Source: an uncultured Clostridium sp. (GTDB taxonomy: Bacteria > Bacillota > Clostridia > Clostridiales > Clostridiaceae). Taken from it: a stretch of DNA of 64,000 bases. How positions within the stretch are numbered: the first letter of the stretch is position 1; every line of letters begins with the position of its first letter. The position numbers and the translations under genes were made by a program. Below the pieces are notes generated by a model, which saw only the letters and a list, made by a program, of their open reading frames with translations, was not told the origin of the DNA and ran no database searches. Shown here piece by piece: positions 36,272-45,111 of the stretch. The stretch lies in assembly GCA_900540255.1 (NCBI GenBank), contig UQFE01000001.1, positions 124,001-188,000 of the forward strand. The letters run 5' to 3'.

Positions 36272-36862
36272 ATGAAAATTTTCAAAAACACAATATTTTA
36301 TGCTCTTATTAAATGTTGGAAAGAAATAGCCATTAGTGACAAGGCTTTAATTATAATAATTTCTATTCTTTTAGTTCAATGTGTTTATAATTTATTTACA
36401 CCTGAACCAGTGAGCAGCAATGAAATTACAATTTGTGTAATAGTTCGTACTACTGTAGCTTCTATTTTTGGATACTTTTTAAGTGAAAACTTTTTAAATC
36501 ATAATAGAAGTCAACAAAAAAATTCTAAAACTGAAATTACTGTTACTTCAGATGATAATATTAATATAAATGATTATTTAAAAACTTCTAATAATAATAA
36601 TAATAATATTACTTCTAAATTTAAAACAAAAAACAAATCAGCTACTGTTCAAATAGAATCTAAATATTATATATGTAATAGAACTTTACAAGTGATTATT
36701 GCTTTAAGTGTCTGTATAATTACTTTAGGTTCATTGCTTATAGCACATGATTTTCATTTAATTTCTGAAGATACAAATCCAACAATAATTCAATTTAGGG
36801 ATTTAATTGCTAGCTGCATTGGATTTTTATTAGGAAGTTCTAAAAATACAACTAAAATTTGA
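36272..36862 (+). CDS. Membrane protein of unknown function, 196 aa
   Basis: I do not recognise this family. Hydrophobic segments lie at about residues 24-42, 52-70, 138-158 and 172-190, giving a likely four-helix membrane protein. Between the two pairs is a polar cytoplasmic or external loop (about residues 75-130) with an Asn tract encoded by an (AAT)n trinucleotide run near 36590-36608. The frame starts with ATG at 36272, GATGGTGAT upstream being a weak ribosome site. Downstream is palindromic element copy 3. It could be a small holin-like or envelope protein, but nothing in the sequence decides this. Confidence 0.6.
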   Translation: MKIFKNTIFYALIKCWKEIAISDKALIIIISILLVQCVYNLFTPEPVSSNEITICVIVRTTVASIFGYFLSENFLNHNRSQQKNSKTEITVTSDDNININDYLKTSNNNNNNITSKFKTKNKSATVQIESKYYICNRTLQVIIALSVCIITLGSLLIAHDFHLISEDTNPTIIQFRDLIASCIGFLLGSSKNTTKI

Positions 36863-36875
36863 TTCAAAAAAACAT

Positions 36876-36973
36876 GGGGTTGTCTCACTAAAAATTTTAT
36901 ACACAATATATTATTTTAAAAAATAAAAATCAACACAATATATTGTACTGTTTATTCTTAATGCGACATCCCC
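36876..36973. repeat. 98-bp palindromic repeat element, copy 3
   Basis: It runs from GGGGTTGTCTCACTAAAAA to TCTTAATGCGACATCCCC in the same orientation as copy 1, with one ACAATATATTGT and one variant (ACAATATATTAT). The flanking A-rich and T-rich stretches extend the stem. It lies between convergent genes, 6 bp beyond the glgA stop and 13 bp beyond the stop of the membrane protein gene, where a bidirectional terminator would be expected. Confidence 0.9.
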
Positions 36974-36979
36974 ATATTT

Positions 36980-38434
36980 TTACCATTCACCCATTAATCT
37001 TCTATAAAGCTTTGAATACTCTTGTGCTGAATTTCTCCAAGAATAATCCTTTTCCATTCCCCTAAAAGCTATTCCATTCCATTTATCTCTATGATCAAAA
37101 TATATTTGCTTAGCATAATTTATTGTATTAAGCATTTCATGTGCATTATAATTTGCAAATGAAAATCCTGTACCTGAATCAGAATAAATATTGAAAGGTT
37201 CAACAGTATCTCTTAAGCCACCTGTTTCTCTTACAATAGGAACGGTTCCATATCTTAATGCTATTAATTGAGTTAATCCACAAGGTTCAAATCTTGATGG
37301 AACAAGCATTGCATCAGCTGCTGCATATATTTTATGTGCCCTATTATTAGAGAAATAAATATTTCCTGAAACCTTACCTTTTAATTTCCATTCAAAATAT
37401 CTAAACATATCTTCATATCCTTTATCACCAGTACCAAGCACTACTAATTGAGTATAATCATCTACTATTTGCTCTAATACATGTGCAATTAAATCTACAC
37501 CTTTTTGATCTGTTAATCTTGATATTATACCAATCATAAACTTGTTATCATCTTGTTCTAATCCTAATTCTTGTTGTAATGCTCTTTTATTTATTTTTTT
37601 ATTTTCTATGAAGCTATATTTATTATATTTACTAAATATTTCATTATCAGTTTCTGGATTATATTCATTATAATCAATTCCATTTAAAATTCCATATAAT
37701 CCTCCACTTTTTTCTCTAACAACACCATCAAGTCCTTCACCATAATATTCACTTTGAATTTCATTTTTATAAGTATTACTAACTGTAGTTATATAATTAG
37801 CATAAATCATTCCGCCTTTTAACATATTAGCATCTTTCTTATACTCCATATCTGTTGGTCTAAATACATAGTCTGGTAAATTAGTTATACTTTTTAATGT
37901 CTTTATATCCCAAATTCCTTGGAATCTTAAATTATGAATTGTCATAATAGTTTTTATATTATCATAAAAATGATTATCTCTAAATATACTGTGAAGATAA
38001 ACCGGTAAAACTCCAGTTTGCCAATCATGACAATGTATTATATCAGGTCTAAAATTGATACTTGGTAACATGGATAAAACTGCTTTACTAAAAAAACAGA
38101 ACTTTTCTATATCAAATCTAGTATCTCCATACGGAGTACTTCCATTAAAATAATGTTGATTATCAATAAAATAAAAAGTTATTCCATCATATTGAGTTGT
38201 TAAAACTCCAACATATTCACTTCCATTAACATCACCTAAATTCATATAAAAATGTGTAATATATTTAAAATCACTTCTATAATGCCATGGTATGCACATG
38301 TAATTTGGTATCACGACTCTTACATCAAATTCTTCTTTTGGAAATGATTTAGGAAGTGATCCTACAACATCTGCTAGTCCTCCCGTTTTAATAAAAGGCA
38401 CACTTTCTGAAGCGACAAAAAGTACTTTTTTCAT
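36980..38434 (-). CDS. glgA: Glycogen synthase
   Basis: A 484-residue GT5 glycosyltransferase that extends alpha-1,4-glucan from ADP-glucose. The N-terminal ADP-glucose motif KTGGLADVVGSLP, the HDWQTGVLPVYL segment, ISRLTDQKGVDL and the C-terminal PSRFEPCGLTQLIALRYGT are all intact. I start at the ATG at 38434 because GGAGGG lies just upstream; the in-frame ATG at 38452 overlaps that site. The other glycogen genes (glgB, glgC, glgD, glgP) are not adjacent, unlike many glg operons. Confidence 0.95.
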   Translation of the reverse strand: MKKVLFVASESVPFIKTGGLADVVGSLPKSFPKEEFDVRVVIPNYMCIPWHYRSDFKYITHFYMNLGDVNGSEYVGVLTTQYDGITFYFIDNQHYFNGSTPYGDTRFDIEKFCFFSKAVLSMLPSINFRPDIIHCHDWQTGVLPVYLHSIFRDNHFYDNIKTIMTIHNLRFQGIWDIKTLKSITNLPDYVFRPTDMEYKKDANMLKGGMIYANYITTVSNTYKNEIQSEYYGEGLDGVVREKSGGLYGILNGIDYNEYNPETDNEIFSKYNKYSFIENKKINKRALQQELGLEQDDNKFMIGIISRLTDQKGVDLIAHVLEQIVDDYTQLVVLGTGDKGYEDMFRYFEWKLKGKVSGNIYFSNNRAHKIYAAADAMLVPSRFEPCGLTQLIALRYGTVPIVRETGGLRDTVEPFNIYSDSGTGFSFANYNAHEMLNTINYAKQIYFDHRDKWNGIAFRGMEKDYSWRNSAQEYSKLYRRLMGEW

Positions 38435-38669
38435 TTTTAAAAATCCCTCCATTTTTAATCTTTCATATCATGTACTTTACTTATCTATAATATTATTAAT
38501 ATAAATATCACTAATATTTTACCATACTTCCATTTATTTGAAATGATATTTTTTTATTTTTTTAATATTTATTAACATTCTTTCTGTAAACCTTTTTAAA
38601 TGATATTTTACTTTATTTTTTTCATTATTTTTACCATTTTGTTAATAAATATATTATTTGGTAAAATAT

Positions 38670-38698
38670 TTGTCTATATTTTTATAATATGCTATAAT
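38670..38698 (+). promoter_or_regulatory. Sigma-A promoter of the small gene at 38750
   Basis: TTGTCT (38670-38675), a 17-bp spacer and a perfect TATAAT (38693-38698) lie 51 bp before the ATG. The rest of the 38435-38749 gap is AT-rich sequence in which I see nothing else. Confidence 0.65.
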
Positions 38699-38749
38699 AA
38701 CATTAATAAAAATATTTCTATATTATAATTAAAAAGGGATGAGATTTTT

Positions 38750-38944
38750 ATGAAACATAATGCTTATGAAATTATGAAAGAAATGTGGTCAATTGATGAA
38801 GAAATTCAAAAACTTACAAGTGATTTAAAGAAAACAGAGCAAATAACACAAAGAGAATTGCTTGAACGTCGTATCGATTCTCTATATGCAGAATTTTTAA
38901 AATATAAACACTTATTAGAAGATATAGAAGTAAATGAGTTATAA
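38750..38944 (+). CDS. Small helical protein, 64 aa, unknown
   Basis: A 64-residue protein predicted to be almost entirely helical, with heptad-like spacing in IDEEIQKLTSDLKKTEQITQRELLERRIDSLY that suggests a short coiled coil or helical hairpin. It has a perfect-looking promoter upstream, a ribosome site (AAAGGGATGAG) and a 21-bp terminator stem at its stop, so it is very likely a real monocistronic gene. No known motif; function unknown. Confidence 0.75.
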   Translation: MKHNAYEIMKEMWSIDEEIQKLTSDLKKTEQITQRELLERRIDSLYAEFLKYKHLLEDIEVNEL

Positions 38945-38995
38945 AAATAAATTAAAGTACTAAGCTAAATTTAACTTAGTACTTTAATTTATTTT
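38944..38995. terminator. Bidirectional intrinsic terminator, 21-bp stem
   Basis: Arms 38944-38964 and 38975-38995 are perfect complements (core TTAAAGTACTAAG / CTTAGTACTTTAA) around a 10-nt loop, serving both the small gene and the convergent permease gene. Confidence 0.9.
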
Positions 38996-38996
38996 A

Positions 38997-40520
38997 TTAT
39001 GCAATTTTATCTATTGAATCATCTTTACTGCCATATTTTTTTTCATATCTTGTAATTAAGAAAAATGCAATTAATCCAAATACTATTGGACCTATTAATT
39101 GAAATCCTGTAGAAACATAATCCTTACTTTCAATTGCTGGTTGTAATATTGTAAATATATTAGCAAAACCAACTGTAATAGTTACTATAATAGCCCATAT
39201 TGTTGCAACTGTTTTATTTTTAAAGAAAATAAATGTTTTCTTTATATTATCATTTTTTTTAAAATAAATAAATGCAACTGCTAAAAACATAGTAGGTATT
39301 GTCATTGCAACATTACCCATAAGTATTAAATAATCTAAAAAGCTTGAAGACTTCCCTCCAGTTATTACAACTATTGCAATAATAGCTACAACAGTTATAC
39401 ATTGAATCCACATAGCATTTACTGGCATTCCATTTTCTTCATTAATTTTAGTCCAACTTTCTGGCCATATTTCTTTTGGTGTACCTTCTATTAATTGTTT
39501 TAATGGTGAATAAATTAATGTAAAAAATGCCCCTAATAATGCTAAAAATATTGCTAAACCAATATATCTAGCAAACCACACTCCCATTAATTCAATTCCA
39601 TGAGATGATAATCCAAATACCTTTCCAAGTTCTACTCCCAAATTTTTAATTACTATATATGCAACATTAGCCATTTTTACATTAGATGCTGAAAGTACTT
39701 CTTGCCAATTAGTAAATAATCCAACCATTAATATTGCTAAAGAATATCCTACACCTATTACTATTGCTGATATTTTTATTCCCTTTGGGAAATTCTTGTT
39801 AGCATCTTCTGTTTGGTCTACAAGGCCTCCAACTGCTTCTAATCCCCCATAAGCAAATATTGCAAAAACTAAAAATCCTAATACTGCTAAAACAGTTCCA
39901 TATGCTGGATTAGGAGAATTAACAAATTCAGAAATATTTAATGGTTGTGCAGCCTTAAATCCATTAGCAAAAAATATTATTAATGATCCAATAATTAATA
40001 ATAAGTTTGCACTTGTTACAAATATTCCTCCTATTGATGCTACCTTTGCAATACTCTTAATTCCTCTTGATGATAAAAATGTAATTAATATTACAAAAAC
40101 AGCGCCTAATATTCCTAATGTTTGAGATGAAGTTAATCCAAATAATGACCAAGTTGAAGTTCTATCCTCTCCAAATATTAAATTTGAAAGTGGTATCCAA
40201 ATTGATGATGAAACACTTACCATCCAAACTATATATGATGCAAACCACATAAATGTACCTATAAATGCAAATTTTCTTCCTACTGATCTTTGCATCCAAA
40301 CATAAATACTACCTTTTTCATCTTTAAATGCAGCTCCAAATTCAGCCATCATAAATGCATATGGTATAAAAAAGCATATTGCTCCAAAAATATACCAAGG
40401 AATAGCTGAATATCCCATAAGAAAATATGCTCTTGGAATATTGGCAAATCCAAATACTGACGTAAAAATCATAAGTATTAATGCCATCAAACTTAATTTG
40501 CCTTTATTATTCTTTCCCAT
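38997..40520 (-). CDS. yjeM: YjeM-type APC superfamily amino acid permease
   Basis: A 507-residue permease with about 12 helices. The N-terminal helix ILMIFTSVFGFANIPRAYFL, then MGYSAIPWYIF, FAIFAYGGLEAVGGLVDQTE and FFTLIYSPLKQLIEGTPKE match E. coli YjeM closely, placing it in the glutamate/GABA-family antiporter branch of APC transporters. The true substrate of YjeM is not established. Single gene with AAGGAGG ribosome site. The 406-bp gap upstream (40521-40926) is extremely AT-rich; I see no gene or clear motif in it. Confidence 0.88.
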   Translation of the reverse strand: MGKNNKGKLSLMALILMIFTSVFGFANIPRAYFLMGYSAIPWYIFGAICFFIPYAFMMAEFGAAFKDEKGSIYVWMQRSVGRKFAFIGTFMWFASYIVWMVSVSSSIWIPLSNLIFGEDRTSTWSLFGLTSSQTLGILGAVFVILITFLSSRGIKSIAKVASIGGIFVTSANLLLIIGSLIIFFANGFKAAQPLNISEFVNSPNPAYGTVLAVLGFLVFAIFAYGGLEAVGGLVDQTEDANKNFPKGIKISAIVIGVGYSLAILMVGLFTNWQEVLSASNVKMANVAYIVIKNLGVELGKVFGLSSHGIELMGVWFARYIGLAIFLALLGAFFTLIYSPLKQLIEGTPKEIWPESWTKINEENGMPVNAMWIQCITVVAIIAIVVITGGKSSSFLDYLILMGNVAMTIPTMFLAVAFIYFKKNDNIKKTFIFFKNKTVATIWAIIVTITVGFANIFTILQPAIESKDYVSTGFQLIGPIVFGLIAFFLITRYEKKYGSKDDSIDKIA

Positions 40521-40926
40521 AAAAATTCCTCCTTAGTTTAATTCAACATAAAAAAACTTGTTAATTTTTTATAAAAGATATATTACCAAATTAAATTTAC
40601 TATTTCCACATTATTATTTTTATAAAGTATTATTTAATGTATAATTAAATTAAATTTTTATTATTATTTCATTAATTAAATTGAATATATATTAATATAA
40701 ATTAAATTAATTTATTATATTCTAATTTCACTTTATCATAGTAAATTATTAAATTTATATTTTTTAAAATTATCTTACTCATACATTATGATTTGATTTT
40801 TTTATATAATTTAAACATATAATTTTAATTTTACATAATTTAATTATCAACTTATTGCAGTTTAAGTTAAAAATAAATATACTTTAATATATACTTATTT
40901 TAATAACATAATAAAAGGAGAATTTT

Positions 40927-41655
40927 ATGAATTACTTATCTGATTTGCATACTCATACTATAGTTAGTGGACATGCATATACCACGCTTATGGAAAATAT
41001 TGATTTTTGTTCCAAAAAAGGAATTAAAATTTTAGGTACCTCTGATCACGGACCTACTATGCCTGGCTCTCCACATTATTGGTACTTTGGAAATTTAAAG
41101 GTTGTTCCAAGAATAATAAATGATGTAATAATTTTAAAGGGATGTGAAGCTAATATATTAGATGTTGATGGCAACATAGATATTCCTAACAATGCTATGA
41201 AAAATTTAGATTATATGATTGCTTCTTTTCACGAACCTGTATTTGAACCAAAATCTTTAGAAGAAAATACTAACGCTATTTTAAATGCAATATATAAATA
41301 TGATAAGCTAGAAATATTAGGTCATCTTGGAAATCCTAATTATGAACTTGATTATGATATTATTGTTAAAAAAGCTAAAGAAAATAATATTATGATTGAA
41401 ATTAATAACAGTTCTTTATCTGGAGGTTCAAGAATTGGTAGCAATGTTAATTGTGAAAAGGTGGCTCTTCTTTGTAAAAAGCATGGTACAAAAGTTATTT
41501 TAACTTCTGATGCTCACATTAATTTAAAAATTTGTGATTTTTCTAAATCAATTGAATTATTAAATAAAATAGAAATGCCTAAAGAACTTATAATGAATGA
41601 ACCTGATAAATTAATTGCTCATTTAAAAAGTAAGGGCAGATTGCAAGATTTGTAA
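40927..41655 (+). CDS. PHP-domain phosphatase, YcdX-like
   Basis: A 242-residue metal-dependent phosphoesterase. Motif order fits the PHP fold: DLHTHTIVSGHAY at the N-terminus, SDHGPTMPGSPH, the acidic KGCEANILDVDG, SFHEPVF, ILGHLGNPNYELD and the C-terminal LTSDAHI. The HAYTT and GPTMPG segments are those of YcdX-type phosphatases, zinc enzymes with activity on simple phosphate esters in vitro; the natural substrate is unclear. The start has AAAGGAG 7 nt upstream. A hairpin at 41716-41770 follows. Confidence 0.88.
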   Translation: MNYLSDLHTHTIVSGHAYTTLMENIDFCSKKGIKILGTSDHGPTMPGSPHYWYFGNLKVVPRIINDVIILKGCEANILDVDGNIDIPNNAMKNLDYMIASFHEPVFEPKSLEENTNAILNAIYKYDKLEILGHLGNPNYELDYDIIVKKAKENNIMIEINNSSLSGGSRIGSNVNCEKVALLCKKHGTKVILTSDAHINLKICDFSKSIELLNKIEMPKELIMNEPDKLIAHLKSKGRLQDL

Positions 41656-41715
41656 TTTTAAGAACCTACAAATAATTTTGTGTTTTGAAATATAGCTACT
41701 ATTTCTACTTAAAAT

Positions 41716-41770
41716 AAAAAATGTATTAGCTTACTAAGAATAAAACTTTTCTTAAACTAATACATTTTTT
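41716..41770. terminator. Bidirectional terminator between PHP and SNF2 genes
   Basis: Outer stem AAAAAATGTATTAG (41716-41729) / CTAATACATTTTTT (41757-41770), with an inner AAGAA / TTCTT pairing, between convergent genes; the A/T ends give a T-run in each direction. Confidence 0.8.
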
Positions 41771-41774
41771 TAAT

Positions 41775-44700
41775 TTATTTAAATAAATCTAAAATTTCTT
41801 CATTAGTTAATTTTGAAATATTATTTATATTTAAACTTTCATCACTAATAACACTATTTACTATCTCCCTCTTATCTTCCTGAAGTTTTATAATATTTTC
41901 TTCTATTGTGTCTTTGGCAATTAGCTTAATTACTTCTACTATATCTTTTTGTCCTATTCTATGTGCTCTATCTGTTGCTTGATCTTCAATTGCAGGATTC
42001 CACCACGGATCCATATGCATAACAAATTTTGCAGATGTTAAGTTTAATCCCGTTCCCCCGGCCTTTAATGAGATTAAAAACACCTGTGGTTCTATACTTT
42101 CATTAAATTCTTCTACAAGCTTTAATCTTTCTTTAGCTGTTATTGAACCATCTAAATATTTGCTTTTAATTTTTTTAGATATTAATTCTTCATTAAGCTT
42201 TTTCAATACAGATGTAAATTGTGAAAATACTAATATTTTATATCCATTAGTAATTACATCATTTATTACATCAGTTGCAACCATAAATTTCCCACTTTTC
42301 CCCTTATATTCTTTGTTTACTAATGATGGATCTAAACATATTTGTCTTAATCTCGTTAAATATGAAAAAATAGCAATCTTATCTTCTTCTCCTTGTTTTA
42401 ACTTAAGCTTTACATCTTTCATACAATTTTTATAAGCAAGCTTTTGTTCTGGAGTCATTTGAACATAATATTTCCTTTCTATTTTTTCTGGCAACTCCAA
42501 AATAACATCTTTCTTTAATCTTCTTAAAATAAATGGATTAATTAATAATTTTAATTCTTCTATTTTCTCTTTAGTTGAATTAACAAACTTTTCTTTAAAA
42601 ACAAGTTCATCAAATAAATATCCCGGCATAATAAAATCAAAAATAGACCATAATTCAATAAGTGAATTTTCAATTGGTGTTCCTGTTAAAGCAAATTTTA
42701 TTTTTGCATTTATTTTTTTGATTACTTTGGTATTTTGTGATTTTGGATTTTTAATATTTTGTGCTTCATCAATTATACAATAATCAAAAATTTTATTTTC
42801 ATAAAAATCTATATCATTTTTAATAGTTCCATAAGTTGTAAGTAAAACATCATATTCATTTATATTATTTATTACCTTAAATCTGTTGCTTTTACTTCCA
42901 TGTATAATACCAATATTTATTTGTGGTGCAAATTTTTCAAATTCAGCTTTCCAATTATATAAAAGTGAGGTTGGTGCAACAATAAGACTTTGTTTTTTTT
43001 CTTCCAATTCTTTTTGGGATAAAAGAAATGAAATAATTTGTATTGTTTTTCCTAATCCCATTTCATCTGCTAATATCCCTCCAAATCCCAAATCACTTAA
43101 TGATTTTAAATAATTTACTCCAATTAATTGATAACTTCTAAGTTTTCCCTTAAGCCCCTTAATATCATCAATTTCATAATCTTTGCGATTTGAAAGCTTA
43201 TCACTTATAGATTTTATTATTTCATTTCCCCTAATAAATGATAATCCATTTTCTTGTATAGCATTTTCTAAAAATAATGTTTTGTTTTTATCTATTTCTA
43301 ATATTCCTTCATTTAATTCCTTATTATATACTAAATTATCAAGCATATTTAAGAAGTTTCTCATTCCAATTCCTTTTAAATCAATAAGTTTATTTTTTTT
43401 GCTTTTATAATAACTTTTACCTTCATTTAATGCTTGAAGTATATCTTTATATTCACTAAAATCTATGTTCTCAATATTAAATTTAAAATATAAGTTCTCC
43501 TCTTCTTCTTCAATTGTTGCCTCAATATCTTCAAATCTTATTAAATCACCATTTTTGAAATTTTTACTAAAACTTATTTTAGAAATTAAACCAAGTTCCT
43601 TTATTCCTTCTGTTATAAAATGATAATATTCATCATCAGTTCCAATAAACACATATTCCTTATTTTTCTTTATAAACCTTGTCCTCTCAAGACTTCTATC
43701 TATTTTATCCTCTAAATATTGTTCTCTAAAAAATTCTTTATTTTCATTATCTAGAATATTAATATCCCTATTAAAATAAGATACTACAGCTTTACATTTA
43801 ATAGTATTATCTGATTTTGAAAATATCATCTTAGGAACCCAAAACTTCCTTAAAACTCTTCTTATTCCTTCTGTAATTGATACATCTTTACTTATTTCAC
43901 TTAAAGTTTTCACTTTCTTAATAAATTCAATATCTTTTGAGTTATATTCTATTTTACCTTCTTTTCTTAATTCCTTCCAAAACTCAAAATATTTATTTGA
44001 TTGATTAATATTAGGAATATATACTTTTCTATCATAAAGAAAAACATCAAACTTATTACTTAATGGTATAGGAAGTTTCTTTTTAGTTGTAAGATTTATA
44101 GTTTCATTTTCTAATTTTAATGTAAAAGAAAGTGGAATGTTTTCATTATAAATATTACTTTCATAATTAATATAATCATAATTAAGCTTTATTTTTTTAT
44201 CTTTATTTATTAAACTTAAAAATGCTCTTATATCATTACTTCCTAATCTAAGATATTTATTTTCAATTATTCTAACTTCATTATCAGTTTTTAATTTATT
44301 AAATACAAAATTTAAAATTTCCTCATCATCTTTTGAAAACTTCATATTATTAGGATTAAATAAAAATTCTCCATTAATTCTAAGTGGATTTTTACTTTCT
44401 CTTGCATTAAAAAATTCATTTAATCTTGGTATTAAATAGGTTTTTCCTTCCCCAATTCTAAATTGGATATCAAGTATAAAATTATTTTTTTCATTGAAAC
44501 TTTTTATTTCTAAATCTAGCCTTATTTCTTTATTAAAATATGTAGCTGTTTCTTTTATCTTCTTAACACCTTTAATTTCATTACTATGCTTTTTAATTTT
44601 ATTTTTTGCAATTATATAAAACGAAAATATTGTTGCTATTATATGCTTACAAACATAATTTTTTTTATATCTTGAAAACTCCTCATATGTATTACAAGTA

Positions 44701-44927
44701 CAAGTTGTTCCTATAACTTTTTCATTCATTAAATCATACTTAATATGACAACTATAAACTCTTGATTCATCTTCTTCACTTACTTTAGAATATATATGAT
44801 AAACATTATCTATTTTCTTACTATTTAAATTAGAAACTAATTTAGATTTATGAATTTCTTTACCTTCTTTAATACTAATATTTGATCCTGATGACAATAT
44901 TGTATCTAATAGTGTTTTTAAATTCAC
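41775..44927 (-). CDS. SNF2-family DNA translocase with SWIM zinc finger
   Basis: A 1050-residue ATPase. The N-terminal SWIM zinc finger (CTCNTYEEF...YVCKHIIATIF) is followed by a long SNF2-associated region and then a C-terminal two-lobed Snf2 motor: Walker A LADEMGLGKTIQII, motif II DEAQN, TGTPIENSLIELWSIFDF, and motifs V-VI SLKAGGTGLNLTSA and DRAHRIGQ. This domain order is the standard bacterial SNF2/RapA-unlike form found widely in Firmicutes. Function in bacteria is poorly defined; DNA or protein-DNA remodelling is inferred. No partner genes such as a methylase or other defence components are adjacent, so I do not call it a defence system. Confidence 0.93.
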   Translation of the reverse strand: MNLKTLLDTILSSGSNISIKEGKEIHKSKLVSNLNSKKIDNVYHIYSKVSEEDESRVYSCHIKYDLMNEKVIGTTCTCNTYEEFSRYKKNYVCKHIIATIFSFYIIAKNKIKKHSNEIKGVKKIKETATYFNKEIRLDLEIKSFNEKNNFILDIQFRIGEGKTYLIPRLNEFFNARESKNPLRINGEFLFNPNNMKFSKDDEEILNFVFNKLKTDNEVRIIENKYLRLGSNDIRAFLSLINKDKKIKLNYDYINYESNIYNENIPLSFTLKLENETINLTTKKKLPIPLSNKFDVFLYDRKVYIPNINQSNKYFEFWKELRKEGKIEYNSKDIEFIKKVKTLSEISKDVSITEGIRRVLRKFWVPKMIFSKSDNTIKCKAVVSYFNRDINILDNENKEFFREQYLEDKIDRSLERTRFIKKNKEYVFIGTDDEYYHFITEGIKELGLISKISFSKNFKNGDLIRFEDIEATIEEEEENLYFKFNIENIDFSEYKDILQALNEGKSYYKSKKNKLIDLKGIGMRNFLNMLDNLVYNKELNEGILEIDKNKTLFLENAIQENGLSFIRGNEIIKSISDKLSNRKDYEIDDIKGLKGKLRSYQLIGVNYLKSLSDLGFGGILADEMGLGKTIQIISFLLSQKELEEKKQSLIVAPTSLLYNWKAEFEKFAPQINIGIIHGSKSNRFKVINNINEYDVLLTTYGTIKNDIDFYENKIFDYCIIDEAQNIKNPKSQNTKVIKKINAKIKFALTGTPIENSLIELWSIFDFIMPGYLFDELVFKEKFVNSTKEKIEELKLLINPFILRRLKKDVILELPEKIERKYYVQMTPEQKLAYKNCMKDVKLKLKQGEEDKIAIFSYLTRLRQICLDPSLVNKEYKGKSGKFMVATDVINDVITNGYKILVFSQFTSVLKKLNEELISKKIKSKYLDGSITAKERLKLVEEFNESIEPQVFLISLKAGGTGLNLTSAKFVMHMDPWWNPAIEDQATDRAHRIGQKDIVEVIKLIAKDTIEENIIKLQEDKREIVNSVISDESLNINNISKLTNEEILDLFK

Positions 44928-45015
44928 ATCTTCACCTCATTTTCTTAATGGTAATAAATTATTATAGCATACCTTATTATTTCAGTTAATACTACCTATA
45001 ATAATTTAAATAATA

Positions 45016-45053
45016 AAAAAATACGAGGCTTATTTATTGGCCTCGTATTTTTT
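45016..45053 (-). terminator. Intrinsic terminator after the GH31 gene
   Basis: A 14-bp perfect stem AAAAAATACGAGGC / GCCTCGTATTTTTT with a 10-nt loop, about 60 bp beyond the GH31 stop. It also separates that gene from the SNF2 gene. Confidence 0.88.
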
Positions 45054-45111
45054 TAAGGTGGTCATTTATAAAATTACATACTTATTATAAAGCATTGTAA
45101 AATTAACTTTT

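Noticed and set aside
40521-40926. Gene or regulatory RNA in the 406-bp gap
   Set aside because: The sequence is nearly all A and T, with no frame with a ribosome site and no stable GC-containing hairpin.
41775-44927. SNF2 ATPase as part of a phage-defence system
   Set aside because: No methylase, nuclease or other defence partner is next to it; neighbours are a PHP phosphatase and a sugar enzyme.
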